Shown here one piece after another: positions 1 to 8,552 of a stretch of DNA of 64,000 nt. Numbering within the stretch: position 1 is the stretch's first letter; each line of letters opens with the position of its first letter. This stretch comes from Streptomyces sp. NBC_00223 (GTDB taxonomy: Bacteria > Actinomycetota > Actinomycetes > Streptomycetales > Streptomycetaceae): assembly GCF_036199905.1 (NCBI RefSeq), contig NZ_CP108109.1, positions 4,201,501-4,265,500 of the forward strand. The letters run 5' to 3'. The notes under the pieces were generated by a model. That model saw only the letters and a program-made list of their open reading frames with translations, did not search any database and was not told where the DNA came from. The translations under genes and the position numbers were made by a program.

Positions 1-97
1 GCTGCGTACGTAGACGGCCGGTCGGGGGACGGACATGAGCGCGGCCTAATGGTCCAGACCATTGACCCCCAAGGCTGCCGGGCGTCACGATCCAGCC

Positions 98-538
98 ATG
101 TTCACGGCTGATCGATCTTCCCTACGATTCCGCGCGCCGCTGCGGGCGGCGGCCGCTTCCGCGCTGGTCGTGTCGTCCCTGCTCCTCGCAGGATGCGGTG
201 GCGGCGGCGATGACGGCAAGGCCACGGCCGCCCCTTCCCCCTCCGCCCCGGCCGACGACTTCGGCTGTCTGTCACCCGAACAGGCGAAAGCGGGCTCGGT
301 GACCTTCCGGAGCGCCGACGGGCAGGACGTCGGGGCCTTCGCGACCGGCACCGGCGACACCGCGCTCGTCCTCGCCCACCAGGCCGACGGCGATGTCTGC
401 CAGTGGGTGCCGAAGGCGCTCGACCTGGCCGAGGACGGCTACCGGGTCGTCGGCGGCTCGAACCACGGCGTCGGCATGCTGGCCGATCCGGCGAACTACG
501 CGCTGGTCGAGGCGTTCCTGAAGAAGTACGGCGGCTGA
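98..538 (+). pseudogene. Internally deleted alpha/beta-hydrolase-like lipoprotein
   Basis: The 146-residue product starts at the second in-frame ATG, which puts a basic n-region and hydrophobic core (about residues 10-34) ahead of a lipobox (LLAGC). It should be an exported, lipid-anchored protein. The stretch beginning VTFRSADGQ and running through LVLAHQADGDVCQWVP matches the N-terminal half of secreted alpha/beta hydrolases. The text then jumps from GYRVV straight to GGSNHGVGML, which normally surrounds the catalytic His near the C-terminus. The nucleophile elbow (GxSxG) and acid region, roughly 130 residues, are absent although the frame is kept. It is probably a decayed, catalytically dead gene that may still be translated. 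No partner gene is obvious; it converges on bkdR. Confidence 0.7.
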
Positions 539-568
539 CGGGGGCCGCCCGGCCCGGCCGTCGGCGGC

Positions 569-1051
569 TCAGTCCCCGACGACCAGGTCGGTCTCCTCGA
601 AGACCAGCAGCGTACGGCTGCTGAGCACTTCCTCGATGGCCTGGATCCGGGTCAGCACGAGTTCGCGCAGACTGCGGTTGTCCACCGTGTGCACCAGCAG
701 CAGGACATCGAAGTCCCCGCTCACCAGCGCGATGTGGACCACACCCGGAAGAGTGACGAGTTTTTCCCGGACGGTCCGCCAGGAGTTCTGGACGATCTTG
801 AGCGTGATGTACGCGGAAGCGCCGTGGCCCGCCCGCTCGTGGTCGATACGCGCGGTGAAACCTCGGATCACTCCGTCCTCGATCAGCCGATTGATCCGGG
901 CGTACGCGTTCGCCCGGGACACGTGTACCCGCTCGGCCACGGAGCGTATCGAGGCCCGGCCGTCCTCCTGGAGCAGCCGCAGGATCGTGCGGTCGATCGG
1001 GTCCAGAGGTCGGACCCCCTGTTCGTCTTCGGCCATCTGTTCTCTCGCCAT
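569..1051 (-). CDS. bkdR: BkdR-like Lrp/AsnC regulator
   Basis: This is a 160-residue Lrp/AsnC protein. An N-terminal winged HTH (LDPIDRTILRLLQEDGRAS, then VSRANAYARINRLIEDGVI) is followed by an RAM ligand-binding domain (ALVSGDFDVLLLVHTVDN). It is divergent from the keto-acid dehydrogenase operon starting at 1235. That is the arrangement of bkdR in S. coelicolor, where the regulator controls branched-chain dehydrogenase genes; the symbol rests on this context and family. Start choice is uncertain: ATGs at 1072, 1051 and 1036 are all in frame. I used 1051, which has a GGGAG about ten bases upstream. It likely senses branched-chain amino acids and acts in the 180-bp divergent promoter region. 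Confidence 0.85.
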   Translation of the reverse strand: MAREQMAEDEQGVRPLDPIDRTILRLLQEDGRASIRSVAERVHVSRANAYARINRLIEDGVIRGFTARIDHERAGHGASAYITLKIVQNSWRTVREKLVTLPGVVHIALVSGDFDVLLLVHTVDNRSLRELVLTRIQAIEEVLSSRTLLVFEETDLVVGD

Positions 1052-1153
1052 CCCCCCGGAGCTCCCTAGCATGGACGTACTGGCCCCATCTCAGGCTGTG
1101 CAGAACCGTTTGTCCACAGGCGCAATCACCCCGTAGCCAAAATGCCTCCGTCG

Positions 1154-1167
1154 ACCGAACAATCGGT
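1154..1167. promoter_or_regulatory. Inverted repeat in the bkdR/bkdA divergent promoter
   Basis: ACCGA-ACAA-TCGGT is a perfect 5-bp inverted repeat about 68 bases before the bkdA start. It sits in the only non-coding region shared by bkdR and the operon, so it is a candidate BkdR site. Lrp-family sites are degenerate and this could be chance. Confidence 0.3.
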
Positions 1168-1234
1168 TGGGAGAGCGAGACCCGCTCCCGCCCCCCGACT
1201 GCTTTCGGTCAACGATCACAAGGAGGTGCTCGCG

Positions 1235-2335
1235 ATGACCGTGCTGGACACCCCTGCTTGGCGCCCCCGCACCGATGCCGCGCCGCTGATGCCCGACCCG
1301 GAACCGTACCGGCTGCTCGGCACCCCCGACGCCGCCCGGCTCGACCCCGCCCTGCTCAGGACGCTGTACGGGCAGCTCGTCCGCGGCCGCCGCTACAACC
1401 AGCAGGCCACCGCCCTGACCAAGCAGGGCCGGCTCGCCGTCTACCCGTCGAGCACCGGCCAGGAGGCCTGCGAGGTCGCCGCCGCCCTCGCGCTGCGGCC
1501 GCAGGACTGGCTCTTCCCCAGCTACCGCGACACCCTCGCCGTGGTCGCCCGCGGGGTGGACCCGGTCGAGGTGCTGACCTTGCTGCGCGGCGACTGGCAC
1601 ACCGGCTACGACCCGCGTGCGCACCGGGTGGCCCCGCTGAGCACCCCGCTGGCCACCCAGCTGCCGCACGCTGTCGGCCTCGCCCACGCCGCCCGGCTCA
1701 GCGGGGACGACGTGGTCGCGCTGGCCATGGTCGGCGACGGCGGCACCAGCGAGGGGGACTTCCACGAGGCGCTGAACTTCGCGGCCGTCTGGCAGGCCCC
1801 CGTGGTCTTCCTCGTGCAGAACAACGGCTTCGCGATCTCCGTACCGCTCGCCAAGCAGACCGCCGCCCCGACGCTCGCCCACAAGGCGGTCGGCTACGGC
1901 ATGCCCGGGCGGCTGGTGGACGGCAACGACGCGGCGGCCGCGCACCAGGTGCTCGGCGAGGCCGTCGAGCGGGCCAGGGCGGGCGGCGGACCCACGCTCG
2001 TCGAGGCGGTCACCTACCGGATCGACGCCCACACCAACGCCGACGACGCCACCCGCTACCGCCACGACGACGAGGTCACCGCCTGGCGGGAGCACGACCC
2101 GATCACGCTGCTGGAGCGCGAGCTGACCGGGCGCGGTCTGCTCGACGACTCCCTGCGGCAGGCCGCGCGGGACGACGCGGAGACGATGGCGGCGTCCCTG
2201 CGCGAGCAGATGCACTCCGAGCCTCACCTCGACCCGATGGACCTGTTCGCGCACGTCTACGCCGAGCAGACCCCGCAACTGCGCGAGCAGGAGGCCCTGC
2301 TGCGGGCCGAGCTGGAAGCGGAGCGGCAGTCATGA
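1235..2335 (+). CDS. bkdA: Branched-chain keto-acid dehydrogenase E1 alpha (operon 1)
   Basis: E1alpha, 366 residues, performs thiamine-diphosphate-dependent decarboxylation of branched-chain 2-oxo acids with E1beta. The ThDP motif is visible at about residues 167-196 (GDGGTSEGDFHEA, then QNNGFAIS). The substrate loop YRIDAHTNADDATRYR follows and carries the position usually phosphorylated in mitochondrial homologues. The ATG at 1235 was chosen over upstream in-frame codons because it sits eight bases after a strong AAGGAGGT. The gene overlaps E1beta by four bases (ATGA), so translation is coupled. It supplies branched acyl-CoA primers for fatty acids and polyketides. Size and position fit the bkdABC operon of other streptomycetes rather than bkdFGH. 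Confidence 0.93.
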   Translation: MTVLDTPAWRPRTDAAPLMPDPEPYRLLGTPDAARLDPALLRTLYGQLVRGRRYNQQATALTKQGRLAVYPSSTGQEACEVAAALALRPQDWLFPSYRDTLAVVARGVDPVEVLTLLRGDWHTGYDPRAHRVAPLSTPLATQLPHAVGLAHAARLSGDDVVALAMVGDGGTSEGDFHEALNFAAVWQAPVVFLVQNNGFAISVPLAKQTAAPTLAHKAVGYGMPGRLVDGNDAAAAHQVLGEAVERARAGGGPTLVEAVTYRIDAHTNADDATRYRHDDEVTAWREHDPITLLERELTGRGLLDDSLRQAARDDAETMAASLREQMHSEPHLDPMDLFAHVYAEQTPQLREQEALLRAELEAERQS

Positions 2336-3363
2336 CCACCGCGACCCCCGCCGCCGACCGGGCAGCGGCGCCCGCCCGCAAGCCCGCCACCATGGCCCGG
2401 GCCCTCAACCAGGCGCTGCGCGACGCCATGGCCGCGGACCCCGCCGTCCATGTGATGGGTGAGGACGTCGGCGCCCTGGGCGGCGTCTTCCGGATCACGG
2501 ACGGGCTCACCAGGGACTTCGGCGAGAACCGCTGCACCGACACCCCGCTGGCCGAGGCCGGCATCCTCGGCGCGGCCGTCGGCATGGCGATGTACGGGCT
2601 GCGGCCGGTCGTCGAGATGCAGTTCGACGCCTTCGCCTACCCCGCGTTCGAGCAGCTGGTCAGCCATGTGGCCCGGATGCGCAACCGCACCCGGGGCGCG
2701 CTCCCGCTGCCCATCACCATCCGTATCCCCTACGGCGGCGGCATCGGGGGAGTCGAGCACCACAGCGACTCCTCCGAGGCGTACTACCTGCACACCCCCG
2801 GGCTGCACGTGCTCACCCCGGCGACCGTGGAGGACGCCTACGGGCTGCTGCGGTCGGCCATCGCCTCCGACGACCCGGTGGTCTTCCTCGAACCGAAGCG
2901 GCTGTACTGGTCCAAGGCCGACTGGTCGCCCGAGGAGCCCGGCGAGGTCGCGCCGATCGGGCGGGCCGTGGTGCGCCGCACCGGGCGCACGGCCACCCTG
3001 GTGACCTACGGCCCCTCGCTCCCGGTCTGTCTGGAGGCCGCCGAGGCGGCCAAGGCCGAGGGCTGGGACCTGGGCGTGGTGGACCTGCGCAGCCTCGTGC
3101 CCTTTGACGAGGAGACGGTCGCGGCGGCGGTGCGCGCCACCGGGCGCGCGGTCGTCGTCCACGAGTCGTCCGGTTTCGGCGGCGCGGGCGCGGAGATAGC
3201 CGCCCGGATCACCGAGCGGTGCTTCCACCACCTGGAGGCGCCCGTGCTGCGGGTCGCCGGATTCGACATCCCCTACCCGCCGCCGATGCTGGAGCGGCAT
3301 CACCTGCCCGGCGTCGACCGGATTCTCGACGCCGTCGGGCGCCTGCAGTGGGAGGAGGGGTGA
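2332..3363 (+). CDS. bkdB: Branched-chain keto-acid dehydrogenase E1 beta (operon 1)
   Basis: E1beta, 343 residues, forms the alpha2beta2 decarboxylase with the preceding gene. The conserved core is present: MGEDVGALGGVFRITDG near residue 40, PLAEAGILG, IPYGGGIGG and the VEHHSDSSEAYY loop. The C-terminal transketolase domain includes VVHESSGFGGAGAEIAARI. The start ATG overlaps the E1alpha stop and the stop overlaps the E2 start (TGATG), so the three genes form a tight, translationally coupled unit. About 20 extra Ala/Pro-rich residues precede the conserved ARALNQALRDAM start of the fold, unlike the operon-2 paralogue, which begins directly at that point. Confidence 0.94.
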   Translation: MTTATPAADRAAAPARKPATMARALNQALRDAMAADPAVHVMGEDVGALGGVFRITDGLTRDFGENRCTDTPLAEAGILGAAVGMAMYGLRPVVEMQFDAFAYPAFEQLVSHVARMRNRTRGALPLPITIRIPYGGGIGGVEHHSDSSEAYYLHTPGLHVLTPATVEDAYGLLRSAIASDDPVVFLEPKRLYWSKADWSPEEPGEVAPIGRAVVRRTGRTATLVTYGPSLPVCLEAAEAAKAEGWDLGVVDLRSLVPFDEETVAAAVRATGRAVVVHESSGFGGAGAEIAARITERCFHHLEAPVLRVAGFDIPYPPPMLERHHLPGVDRILDAVGRLQWEEG

Positions 3364-4802
3364 TGGCGGTCGTCAAGGAGTTCACGCTGCCCGACCTCGG
3401 CGAAGGGCTCACCGAGGCGGAGATCGTCCGCTGGCTGGTGGAGGTCGGCGAGGTCGTCGCCGTGGACCAGCCGGTGGTCGAGGTGGAGACGGCGAAGGCG
3501 GTCGTGGAGGTGCCCTGCCCGTACGGCGGGGTGGTCACCGCCCGCTTCGGCGAGGAGGGCGAGAACCTGGAGGTCGGACGCCCGCTGGTGACGGTCGCGG
3601 TCGGCTCCGGCACGCCCTCCCGCGCGGACGGCGGGACGGACGAGGGCGGCGGGACCGACGAGGGCTCGGGCAATGTCCTGGTGGGCTACGGCACCGGCAC
3701 GGCGGTGGCCCGGCGCAGAAACCGGGTACGGGCGGTGAGCGCGGTGGCCGGCCATGGGGTCACGGCGGCGCCCGGGGGCCCCGCGGCCCCTTCCGCAGCA
3801 CCGGCACCGGCGCAGGACCTGGCCCCGGCCCCTGCTGAGGCTCCGGCCCCCGCTTCCACCGAACCCGCGCCCCTGGCGCCGCGTGCGGAGGACGGCGGCC
3901 CGGTGGCCGTGATCTCGCCGCTCGTGCGGCGGATCGCCCGGGAGCACGGTCTCGACCTGCGGGAGCTGACCGGCTCGGGCCCCGACGGCCTGATCCTGCG
4001 GGCGGACGTCGAGCGCGCGGTCGCCGGTACGGACGCCCACGCACAGGCACAGGCCCAGGCCCCCGCCCCGGCGCAGGCCCCGGCCGGGTCGGTCGAGGAC
4101 GGCGCCGTGCGCGTCCCCCTGCGGGGCATACGCGGCGCGGTGGCGGACAAGCTGGCCCGCAGCCGCCGGGAGATCCCGGACGCCACCTGCTGGGTGGACG
4201 CGGACGCCACCGAACTGCTCGCGGTGCGGGCGGCGATGAACGCCGTGGGACAGGCCACGGGCGCCGAGCGGATATCGGTGCTCGCCCTGCTGGCCCGGAT
4301 CACGACGGCCGCCCTGGCGCGGTATCCGGACCTCAACGCCACGGTGGACACCGAGCGGCGCGAGATCGTACGGCTGTCGGCCGTGCACCTCGGCTTCGCC
4401 GCCCAGACCCCGCGCGGCCTGGTTGTGCCCGTCGTACGGGACGCGCAGGGCAGGACCACCGCGGAGCTGTCGGCGGAGATCGGCCGGCTGACGGAGGCGG
4501 CGAGGACCGGCTCCCTGACGCCCGCGGAGCTGACCGGCGGCACGTTCACGCTCAACAACTACGGGGTGTTCGGCGTCGACGGCTCGACGCCGATCATCAA
4601 CCACCCCGAGGCGGCGATGCTCGGCGTCGGCCGGATCGCGCCCAAGCCATGGGTGCACCAGGGCGAGCTGGCCGTGAGGAAGGTGGTGCAGCTGTCGTTC
4701 ACCTTCGACCACCGGGTGTGCGACGGCGGCACGGCGGGCGGCTTCCTGCGGTTCGTGGCCGACTGCGTGGAGAACCCCGCGGTGCTGCTCGCCTCGGTGT
4801 GA
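3363..4802 (+). CDS. bkdC: Branched-chain keto-acid dehydrogenase E2 acyltransferase (operon 1)
   Basis: This 479-residue E2 transfers the branched acyl group to CoA. Domains in order are: one lipoyl domain (residues 1-80, lipoyl Lys in VEVETAKAVVEVP), an Ala/Pro-rich linker, a peripheral-subunit-binding domain (about 187-222, from SPLVRRIAREHGL), a second Ala/Pro/Gln linker, and the catalytic domain ending in the HxxxDG motif (DHRVCDGG, near residue 449). The start overlaps the bkdB stop. No E3 lipoamide dehydrogenase lies in the window, so a shared E3 elsewhere is expected. This ends operon 1; mobA begins 46 bases later. Confidence 0.94.
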   Translation: MAVVKEFTLPDLGEGLTEAEIVRWLVEVGEVVAVDQPVVEVETAKAVVEVPCPYGGVVTARFGEEGENLEVGRPLVTVAVGSGTPSRADGGTDEGGGTDEGSGNVLVGYGTGTAVARRRNRVRAVSAVAGHGVTAAPGGPAAPSAAPAPAQDLAPAPAEAPAPASTEPAPLAPRAEDGGPVAVISPLVRRIAREHGLDLRELTGSGPDGLILRADVERAVAGTDAHAQAQAQAPAPAQAPAGSVEDGAVRVPLRGIRGAVADKLARSRREIPDATCWVDADATELLAVRAAMNAVGQATGAERISVLALLARITTAALARYPDLNATVDTERREIVRLSAVHLGFAAQTPRGLVVPVVRDAQGRTTAELSAEIGRLTEAARTGSLTPAELTGGTFTLNNYGVFGVDGSTPIINHPEAAMLGVGRIAPKPWVHQGELAVRKVVQLSFTFDHRVCDGGTAGGFLRFVADCVENPAVLLASV

Positions 4803-4848
4803 GCCGTACCGGACCGCGCCGTAACACGCCCGGGGGATACTCGCGGGC

Positions 4849-5562
4849 ATGACGAGGAGCTACGACGCGGTGGTGCTGGCCGGCGGCGCGGCCCGGCGGC
4901 TCGGCGGCGCGGACAAGCCCGCGCTGCCGGTCGGCGGGCACCCGCTGCTCGACCGGGTGCTCACGGCGTGCGCGGCCGCCGACCGCACGGTGGTGGTGGG
5001 GCCGCGCCGCCCCACCGCCCGGCCGGTCCTGTGGACCCGCGAGGAGCCCCCGGGCGGCGGTCCGCTGCCCGCGCTCGCCGCCGGGCTTGCTGCGCTCGAC
5101 CGGGACCGCCGCCCCGCCGCCGACGGCCCGGCCGCGCCCGGCCGGCCGGAGGTGGTCCTGATCCTGGCCGCCGACCTGCCGTTCCTGACGGCGGAGACCG
5201 TGGACGCCCTCGCCGACACGCTCACCGCCGCGCAAGGGCCGCGCGAGGAGCCAGGACCAGGACCGGCGTCAGGACCCGGAGCGGGAGGCGGGACAACGGA
5301 GTGGGAAGGGGTGATGCTCGTCGACCCCGGCGGACGGGACCAGCCGCTGGCGGCCGTGTACCGGATCGAGCCGCTGCGCCGCGAACTCGCCCTGCTCGGC
5401 GCCGAGCACGGCGGCCTGACCGGGCTGCCGCTGCGCCTGCTCACCGAGGAGCTGACCCTGCGCCGGATCGCCGACCCGACGGGGGACGCGTCCTTCGACT
5501 GCGACACCTGGGAGGACGTGGCGGTGGCGCGCGCCCGGCTGGACAACGGATCCGAGGGGTGA
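4849..5562 (+). CDS. mobA: Molybdenum cofactor guanylyltransferase
   Basis: This 237-residue nucleotidyltransferase fits MobA, which attaches GMP to molybdopterin to form the bis-MGD cofactor of DMSO-reductase-family enzymes. The signature loop LAGGAARRLGGADKPALP is at residues 10-28, the nucleotide-binding Asp region reads ILAADLPFL, and the C-terminal part has DQPLAAVYR. A Gly/Pro-rich insert near residues 130-150 is longer than in E. coli MobA. It precedes a DUF6457-like gene and moeA in the same direction, forming a short Mo-cofactor operon. A plain molybdopterin cytidylyltransferase is an alternative but fits the motif less well. Confidence 0.88.
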   Translation: MTRSYDAVVLAGGAARRLGGADKPALPVGGHPLLDRVLTACAAADRTVVVGPRRPTARPVLWTREEPPGGGPLPALAAGLAALDRDRRPAADGPAAPGRPEVVLILAADLPFLTAETVDALADTLTAAQGPREEPGPGPASGPGAGGGTTEWEGVMLVDPGGRDQPLAAVYRIEPLRRELALLGAEHGGLTGLPLRLLTEELTLRRIADPTGDASFDCDTWEDVAVARARLDNGSEG

Positions 5563-5603
5563 GCCTCACCGGCGCCGGGGCGCGGATCGGGGACCATGGG
5601 CGT

Positions 5604-5867
5604 GTGTTGGACGAATGGATCACAGCAGCCAAGACCGAACTGGGTATCGACCTGGACGTGGACATCCATGTCCTGCTCGATCTGGCCCGTGACGCGGCGC
5701 ACGGCGTCGCCCGTCCGGCCGCTCCACTGACCACCTTCCTCGTGGGTTACGCGGCGGCGCGGGCCGGCGGCGGCCCGGAGGCCGTGAAGGAGGCGGCGGC
5801 CAAGGCCGCGGCCCTGGCCAACCGCTGGGCCGAGGAGTCCGCCGGCGAATCGGACCCCGCGAGATGA
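5604..5867 (+). CDS. DUF6457-like small protein of the Mo-cofactor operon
   Basis: An 87-residue, Ala-rich, helical protein starting MLDEWITAAKTELGIDLDVD. It resembles the DUF6457 family, which travels with mobA and moeA in actinomycetes and has no proven function. The GTG at 5604 gives the usual family N-terminus; a GTG at 5559, overlapping the mobA stop, is an alternative that adds 15 residues. The stop overlaps the moeA start by four bases, so the two are coupled. A small helper in molybdopterin handling is plausible but is inference from context only. Confidence 0.75.
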   Translation: MLDEWITAAKTELGIDLDVDIHVLLDLARDAAHGVARPAAPLTTFLVGYAAARAGGGPEAVKEAAAKAAALANRWAEESAGESDPAR

Positions 5868-7363
5868 CCGGGCCCGGCGGCGACCCCGCCGACCGCGCGA
5901 TGGACGACGCCCTCGCCCTGGCCAACGACCGGCGCCGGGCGCCCGCCGCGGGCCGCCCGTCCGTCAACGACCCGCTGTCGGTGGCGCTCGGCCACGACGC
6001 CGACACGGTTCCCCGGCCGCCCACACCGACGCCCGCGCCCACCGCCCGGACTCCGGCCCCCGCCGAGGCCCCGGCGCCCCGCGCCCAAGCGTCGGCCGCC
6101 CGCGCCCAGACCCCCGACCCAACCCACGCGACCCGCGCAACCCACGCGATCCCCGCCACCCCCTGGCCCGAGGCGCGGCGGACCGCGCGGCTGGCGGCCC
6201 GGCGGCTGGGCGCGCGGGTGGTCCCGCTGGGGGAGGAGGCGCTGGGCATGGCGCTGGCGCGCGGGCTCGCCGCGCTGACCGACCTGCCGTCGTTCGACTC
6301 CTCGGCGATGGACGGCTGGGCCGTGGCGGGCCCGGGCCCCTGGCGGCTGAAGGGCCAACTGCTCGCGGGCCAGCGGGCGGTCGGCGCGCTGCTCGACGGC
6401 CACGCCGTCCGTATCGCCACGGGCGCGGCCCTGCCGCCCGGCGCGACCGCCGTGCTCAGAAGCGAGTACGGCAGGACCGAGCACCGCACCGACGGCGAGT
6501 GGCTGCGGGTGCGGCCGCCGCACACCGCGCCGACGCCGGGTCAGGAGGTGCGGCAGCGGGGCCAGGAGTGCCGCGGCGGCGACGAGTTGCTGCCCGCGGG
6601 CACGGTGGTGACGCCCGCCGTGCTGGGCCTGGCGGCGGCCGCCGGGTACGACGAGCTGACCGTCACCGCCCGGCCGCGGGTCGAGGTGCTGGTGCTCGGC
6701 GACGAACTGCTCGACCACGGGGTGCCGCGCTCCGGCCGGGTACGGGACGCGCTCGGCCCCATGCTGCCCTCCTGGCTGCGCGGGCTCGGCGCCGAAGTGA
6801 CCGCCGTACGCAGGCTGGTGGACGACGCCGAGGTGCTGCGCCGGGCGATCGCCGTGAGCTCCGCCGACCTGGTGGTCACGACCGGCGGGACCGCCGGCGG
6901 CCCGGTCGACCATGTCCACTCGGTGCTCGTCGCCATGGGTGCGAAACTGCTGGTCGACGGGGTCGCCGTACGCCCGGGCCACCCCATGCTGCTGGCCGAA
7001 CTCCCCTCCGGGAACGGTCATCTGATCGGGCTTCCGGGTAATCCGCTGGCCGCCGTGTGCGGGGTGCTGACGCTCGTCGGCCCCCTGCTGGGCACGCTCG
7101 CCGGCCGCCCCGCGCCGGCCCCGTACGCGGCGCCGCTCACCACGGATGTGCCGGGGCACCCGGTGGACACCAGACTGGTCCCGGTAGTCTTCGACGACGA
7201 GTCCGCCGCCCGCCCCCTGCACTTCGCGGGCCCGGCGATGCTCCGCGGACTGGCCGCCGCCGAAGGCATGGCGGTCATTCCGCCACATGGTGCCCGCGCA
7301 GGACAGGAGACGGCCGTGCTCGACACCGGAGTGCTCGGCCCGGCATGGGGGAACGCTCTGTGA
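5864..7363 (+). CDS. moeA: Molybdopterin molybdenumtransferase
   Basis: MoeA, 499 residues, inserts molybdate into adenylated molybdopterin. Visible motifs are SSAMDGWAV (domain with the MPT site, about residue 146), the GTP/MPT-binding loop TTGGTAGGPVDHV near residue 342, and LPGNPLAAV. About 100 N-terminal residues rich in Pro and Ala (APTPAPTARTPAPAEAPAP) are not part of the standard fold and make the protein longer than E. coli MoeA. The start overlaps the upstream gene and the stop overlaps the GTG of the channel gene, so four genes appear to be co-translated. Confidence 0.92.
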   Translation: MTGPGGDPADRAMDDALALANDRRRAPAAGRPSVNDPLSVALGHDADTVPRPPTPTPAPTARTPAPAEAPAPRAQASAARAQTPDPTHATRATHAIPATPWPEARRTARLAARRLGARVVPLGEEALGMALARGLAALTDLPSFDSSAMDGWAVAGPGPWRLKGQLLAGQRAVGALLDGHAVRIATGAALPPGATAVLRSEYGRTEHRTDGEWLRVRPPHTAPTPGQEVRQRGQECRGGDELLPAGTVVTPAVLGLAAAAGYDELTVTARPRVEVLVLGDELLDHGVPRSGRVRDALGPMLPSWLRGLGAEVTAVRRLVDDAEVLRRAIAVSSADLVVTTGGTAGGPVDHVHSVLVAMGAKLLVDGVAVRPGHPMLLAELPSGNGHLIGLPGNPLAAVCGVLTLVGPLLGTLAGRPAPAPYAAPLTTDVPGHPVDTRLVPVVFDDESAARPLHFAGPAMLRGLAAAEGMAVIPPHGARAGQETAVLDTGVLGPAWGNAL

Positions 7364-8439
7364 AGCTGCCCGGTCACGACGCCGCCGCGGGCCGCGCCGA
7401 GGTGACGCCTCGGGCCCAGACGGCGTTCCGCGTCCGCTTCCCGCGCCCGGCCGCGGGTCCGCTGCTCCAGGTCAGCCGCCGGCTGTTCCTCGCGCTGCTG
7501 GTGCTCGCCGCCACCGTGGTGATCGTGTACGCGGACCGGGGCGGCTACCACGACAACGCCAACGGCTCCGTGTCGTTCCTGGACTCGCTCTACTACTCGA
7601 CGGTGACGCTGTCGACGACGGGTTACGGCGACATCGTGCCGTACAGCACGGGTGCGCGGCTGAGCAACACCTTCCTGGTCACGCCGTTGCGCGTGATCTT
7701 CCTGATCATCCTGGTCGGCACCACCCTGGAAGTGCTGACCGAGCGCACCCGGGAGCAGTTCCGTCTCAAGCGCTGGAGGAGCACGTTGTACGACCATGTG
7801 GTGATCGTCGGCTATGGCACGAAGGGCCGTTCGGCGGCGCAGACCCTGATAGGGCGCGGTGTCCCGCAGAACCGGATCGTGATCGTCGACCCCAGCCCCA
7901 AGGTCGTGCAGGCCGCCGCGGACGAGGGCTTCGTGGCCGTGACCGGCGACGCGACCCGCAATGACGTGCTGCTGCGCGCGGAGGTCGAGCGCGCCAAGGA
8001 GATCGTGATCGCCGCGCAGCGCGACGACACCGCCGTCCTGGTCACGCTGACCGCCCGCCAGCTCAACAAGCGCGCCCACATCGTCGCCTCGGTCCGCGAG
8101 GAGGAGAACGCCCCGCTGCTGCGGCAGTCCGGCGCCAACGCGGTGATCACCAGCTCCAGCGCGGCGGGCCGGCTGCTCGGTCTTTCCATGCTCAGCCCGA
8201 GCGTCGGCCGGGTGATGGACGATCTGATCACCTACGGCAGCGGCCTCGACCTGATAGAACGCCCGGTGACCAAAGCCGAGGTCGGGAAGGCGCCCCGGGA
8301 GATCCAGGACCTGGTCGTCTCGATCAAGCGCGGCCACCGGCTGCTCGACCACGACGACCCCGAGGCCGGCGCGCTCCAGGCGACGGACCGGGTGATCGCG
8401 ATCCACCGCGCGGGCCCGGCGACCGCGCCTCTGGCGTAG
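7360..8439 (+). CDS. Two-helix K+ channel with RCK (TrkA-N) domain
   Basis: The 359-residue protein has TM1 (LFLALLVLAATVVIVYA, about residues 38-56), a pore loop with selectivity filter STTGYGDIVP (about 84-94), TM2 (VIFLIILVGTTLEVL), then a cytoplasmic RCK domain with the nucleotide motif VVIVGYGTKG. That is the MthK-like plan of a ligand-gated K+ channel. The GTG at 7360 is preferred over an ATG at 7345 because GGGGGAA lies just upstream of it. It overlaps the moeA stop (GTGA), an unusual coupling of an ion channel to Mo-cofactor genes. Confidence 0.88.
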   Translation: MKLPGHDAAAGRAEVTPRAQTAFRVRFPRPAAGPLLQVSRRLFLALLVLAATVVIVYADRGGYHDNANGSVSFLDSLYYSTVTLSTTGYGDIVPYSTGARLSNTFLVTPLRVIFLIILVGTTLEVLTERTREQFRLKRWRSTLYDHVVIVGYGTKGRSAAQTLIGRGVPQNRIVIVDPSPKVVQAAADEGFVAVTGDATRNDVLLRAEVERAKEIVIAAQRDDTAVLVTLTARQLNKRAHIVASVREEENAPLLRQSGANAVITSSSAAGRLLGLSMLSPSVGRVMDDLITYGSGLDLIERPVTKAEVGKAPREIQDLVVSIKRGHRLLDHDDPEAGALQATDRVIAIHRAGPATAPLA

Positions 8440-8453
8440 TCCCCACCGCATTC

Positions 8454-8469
8454 CGCGCCCATGGGCGCG
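8454..8469. terminator. Palindrome between convergent genes
   Basis: CGCGCCCATGGGCGCG is a perfect 16-bp palindrome just after the channel stop and before the convergent MFS gene. It could act as a weak bidirectional terminator, although the loop would have to open central pairs. Confidence 0.35.
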
Positions 8470-8552
8470 AACGCGGCTCGCCACCATGGCCGCGAACCCG
8501 GTTCCGCCGCCATGGAGGGCCACCGGGTGCGGCACCGGCCCGGCCGACAGGA

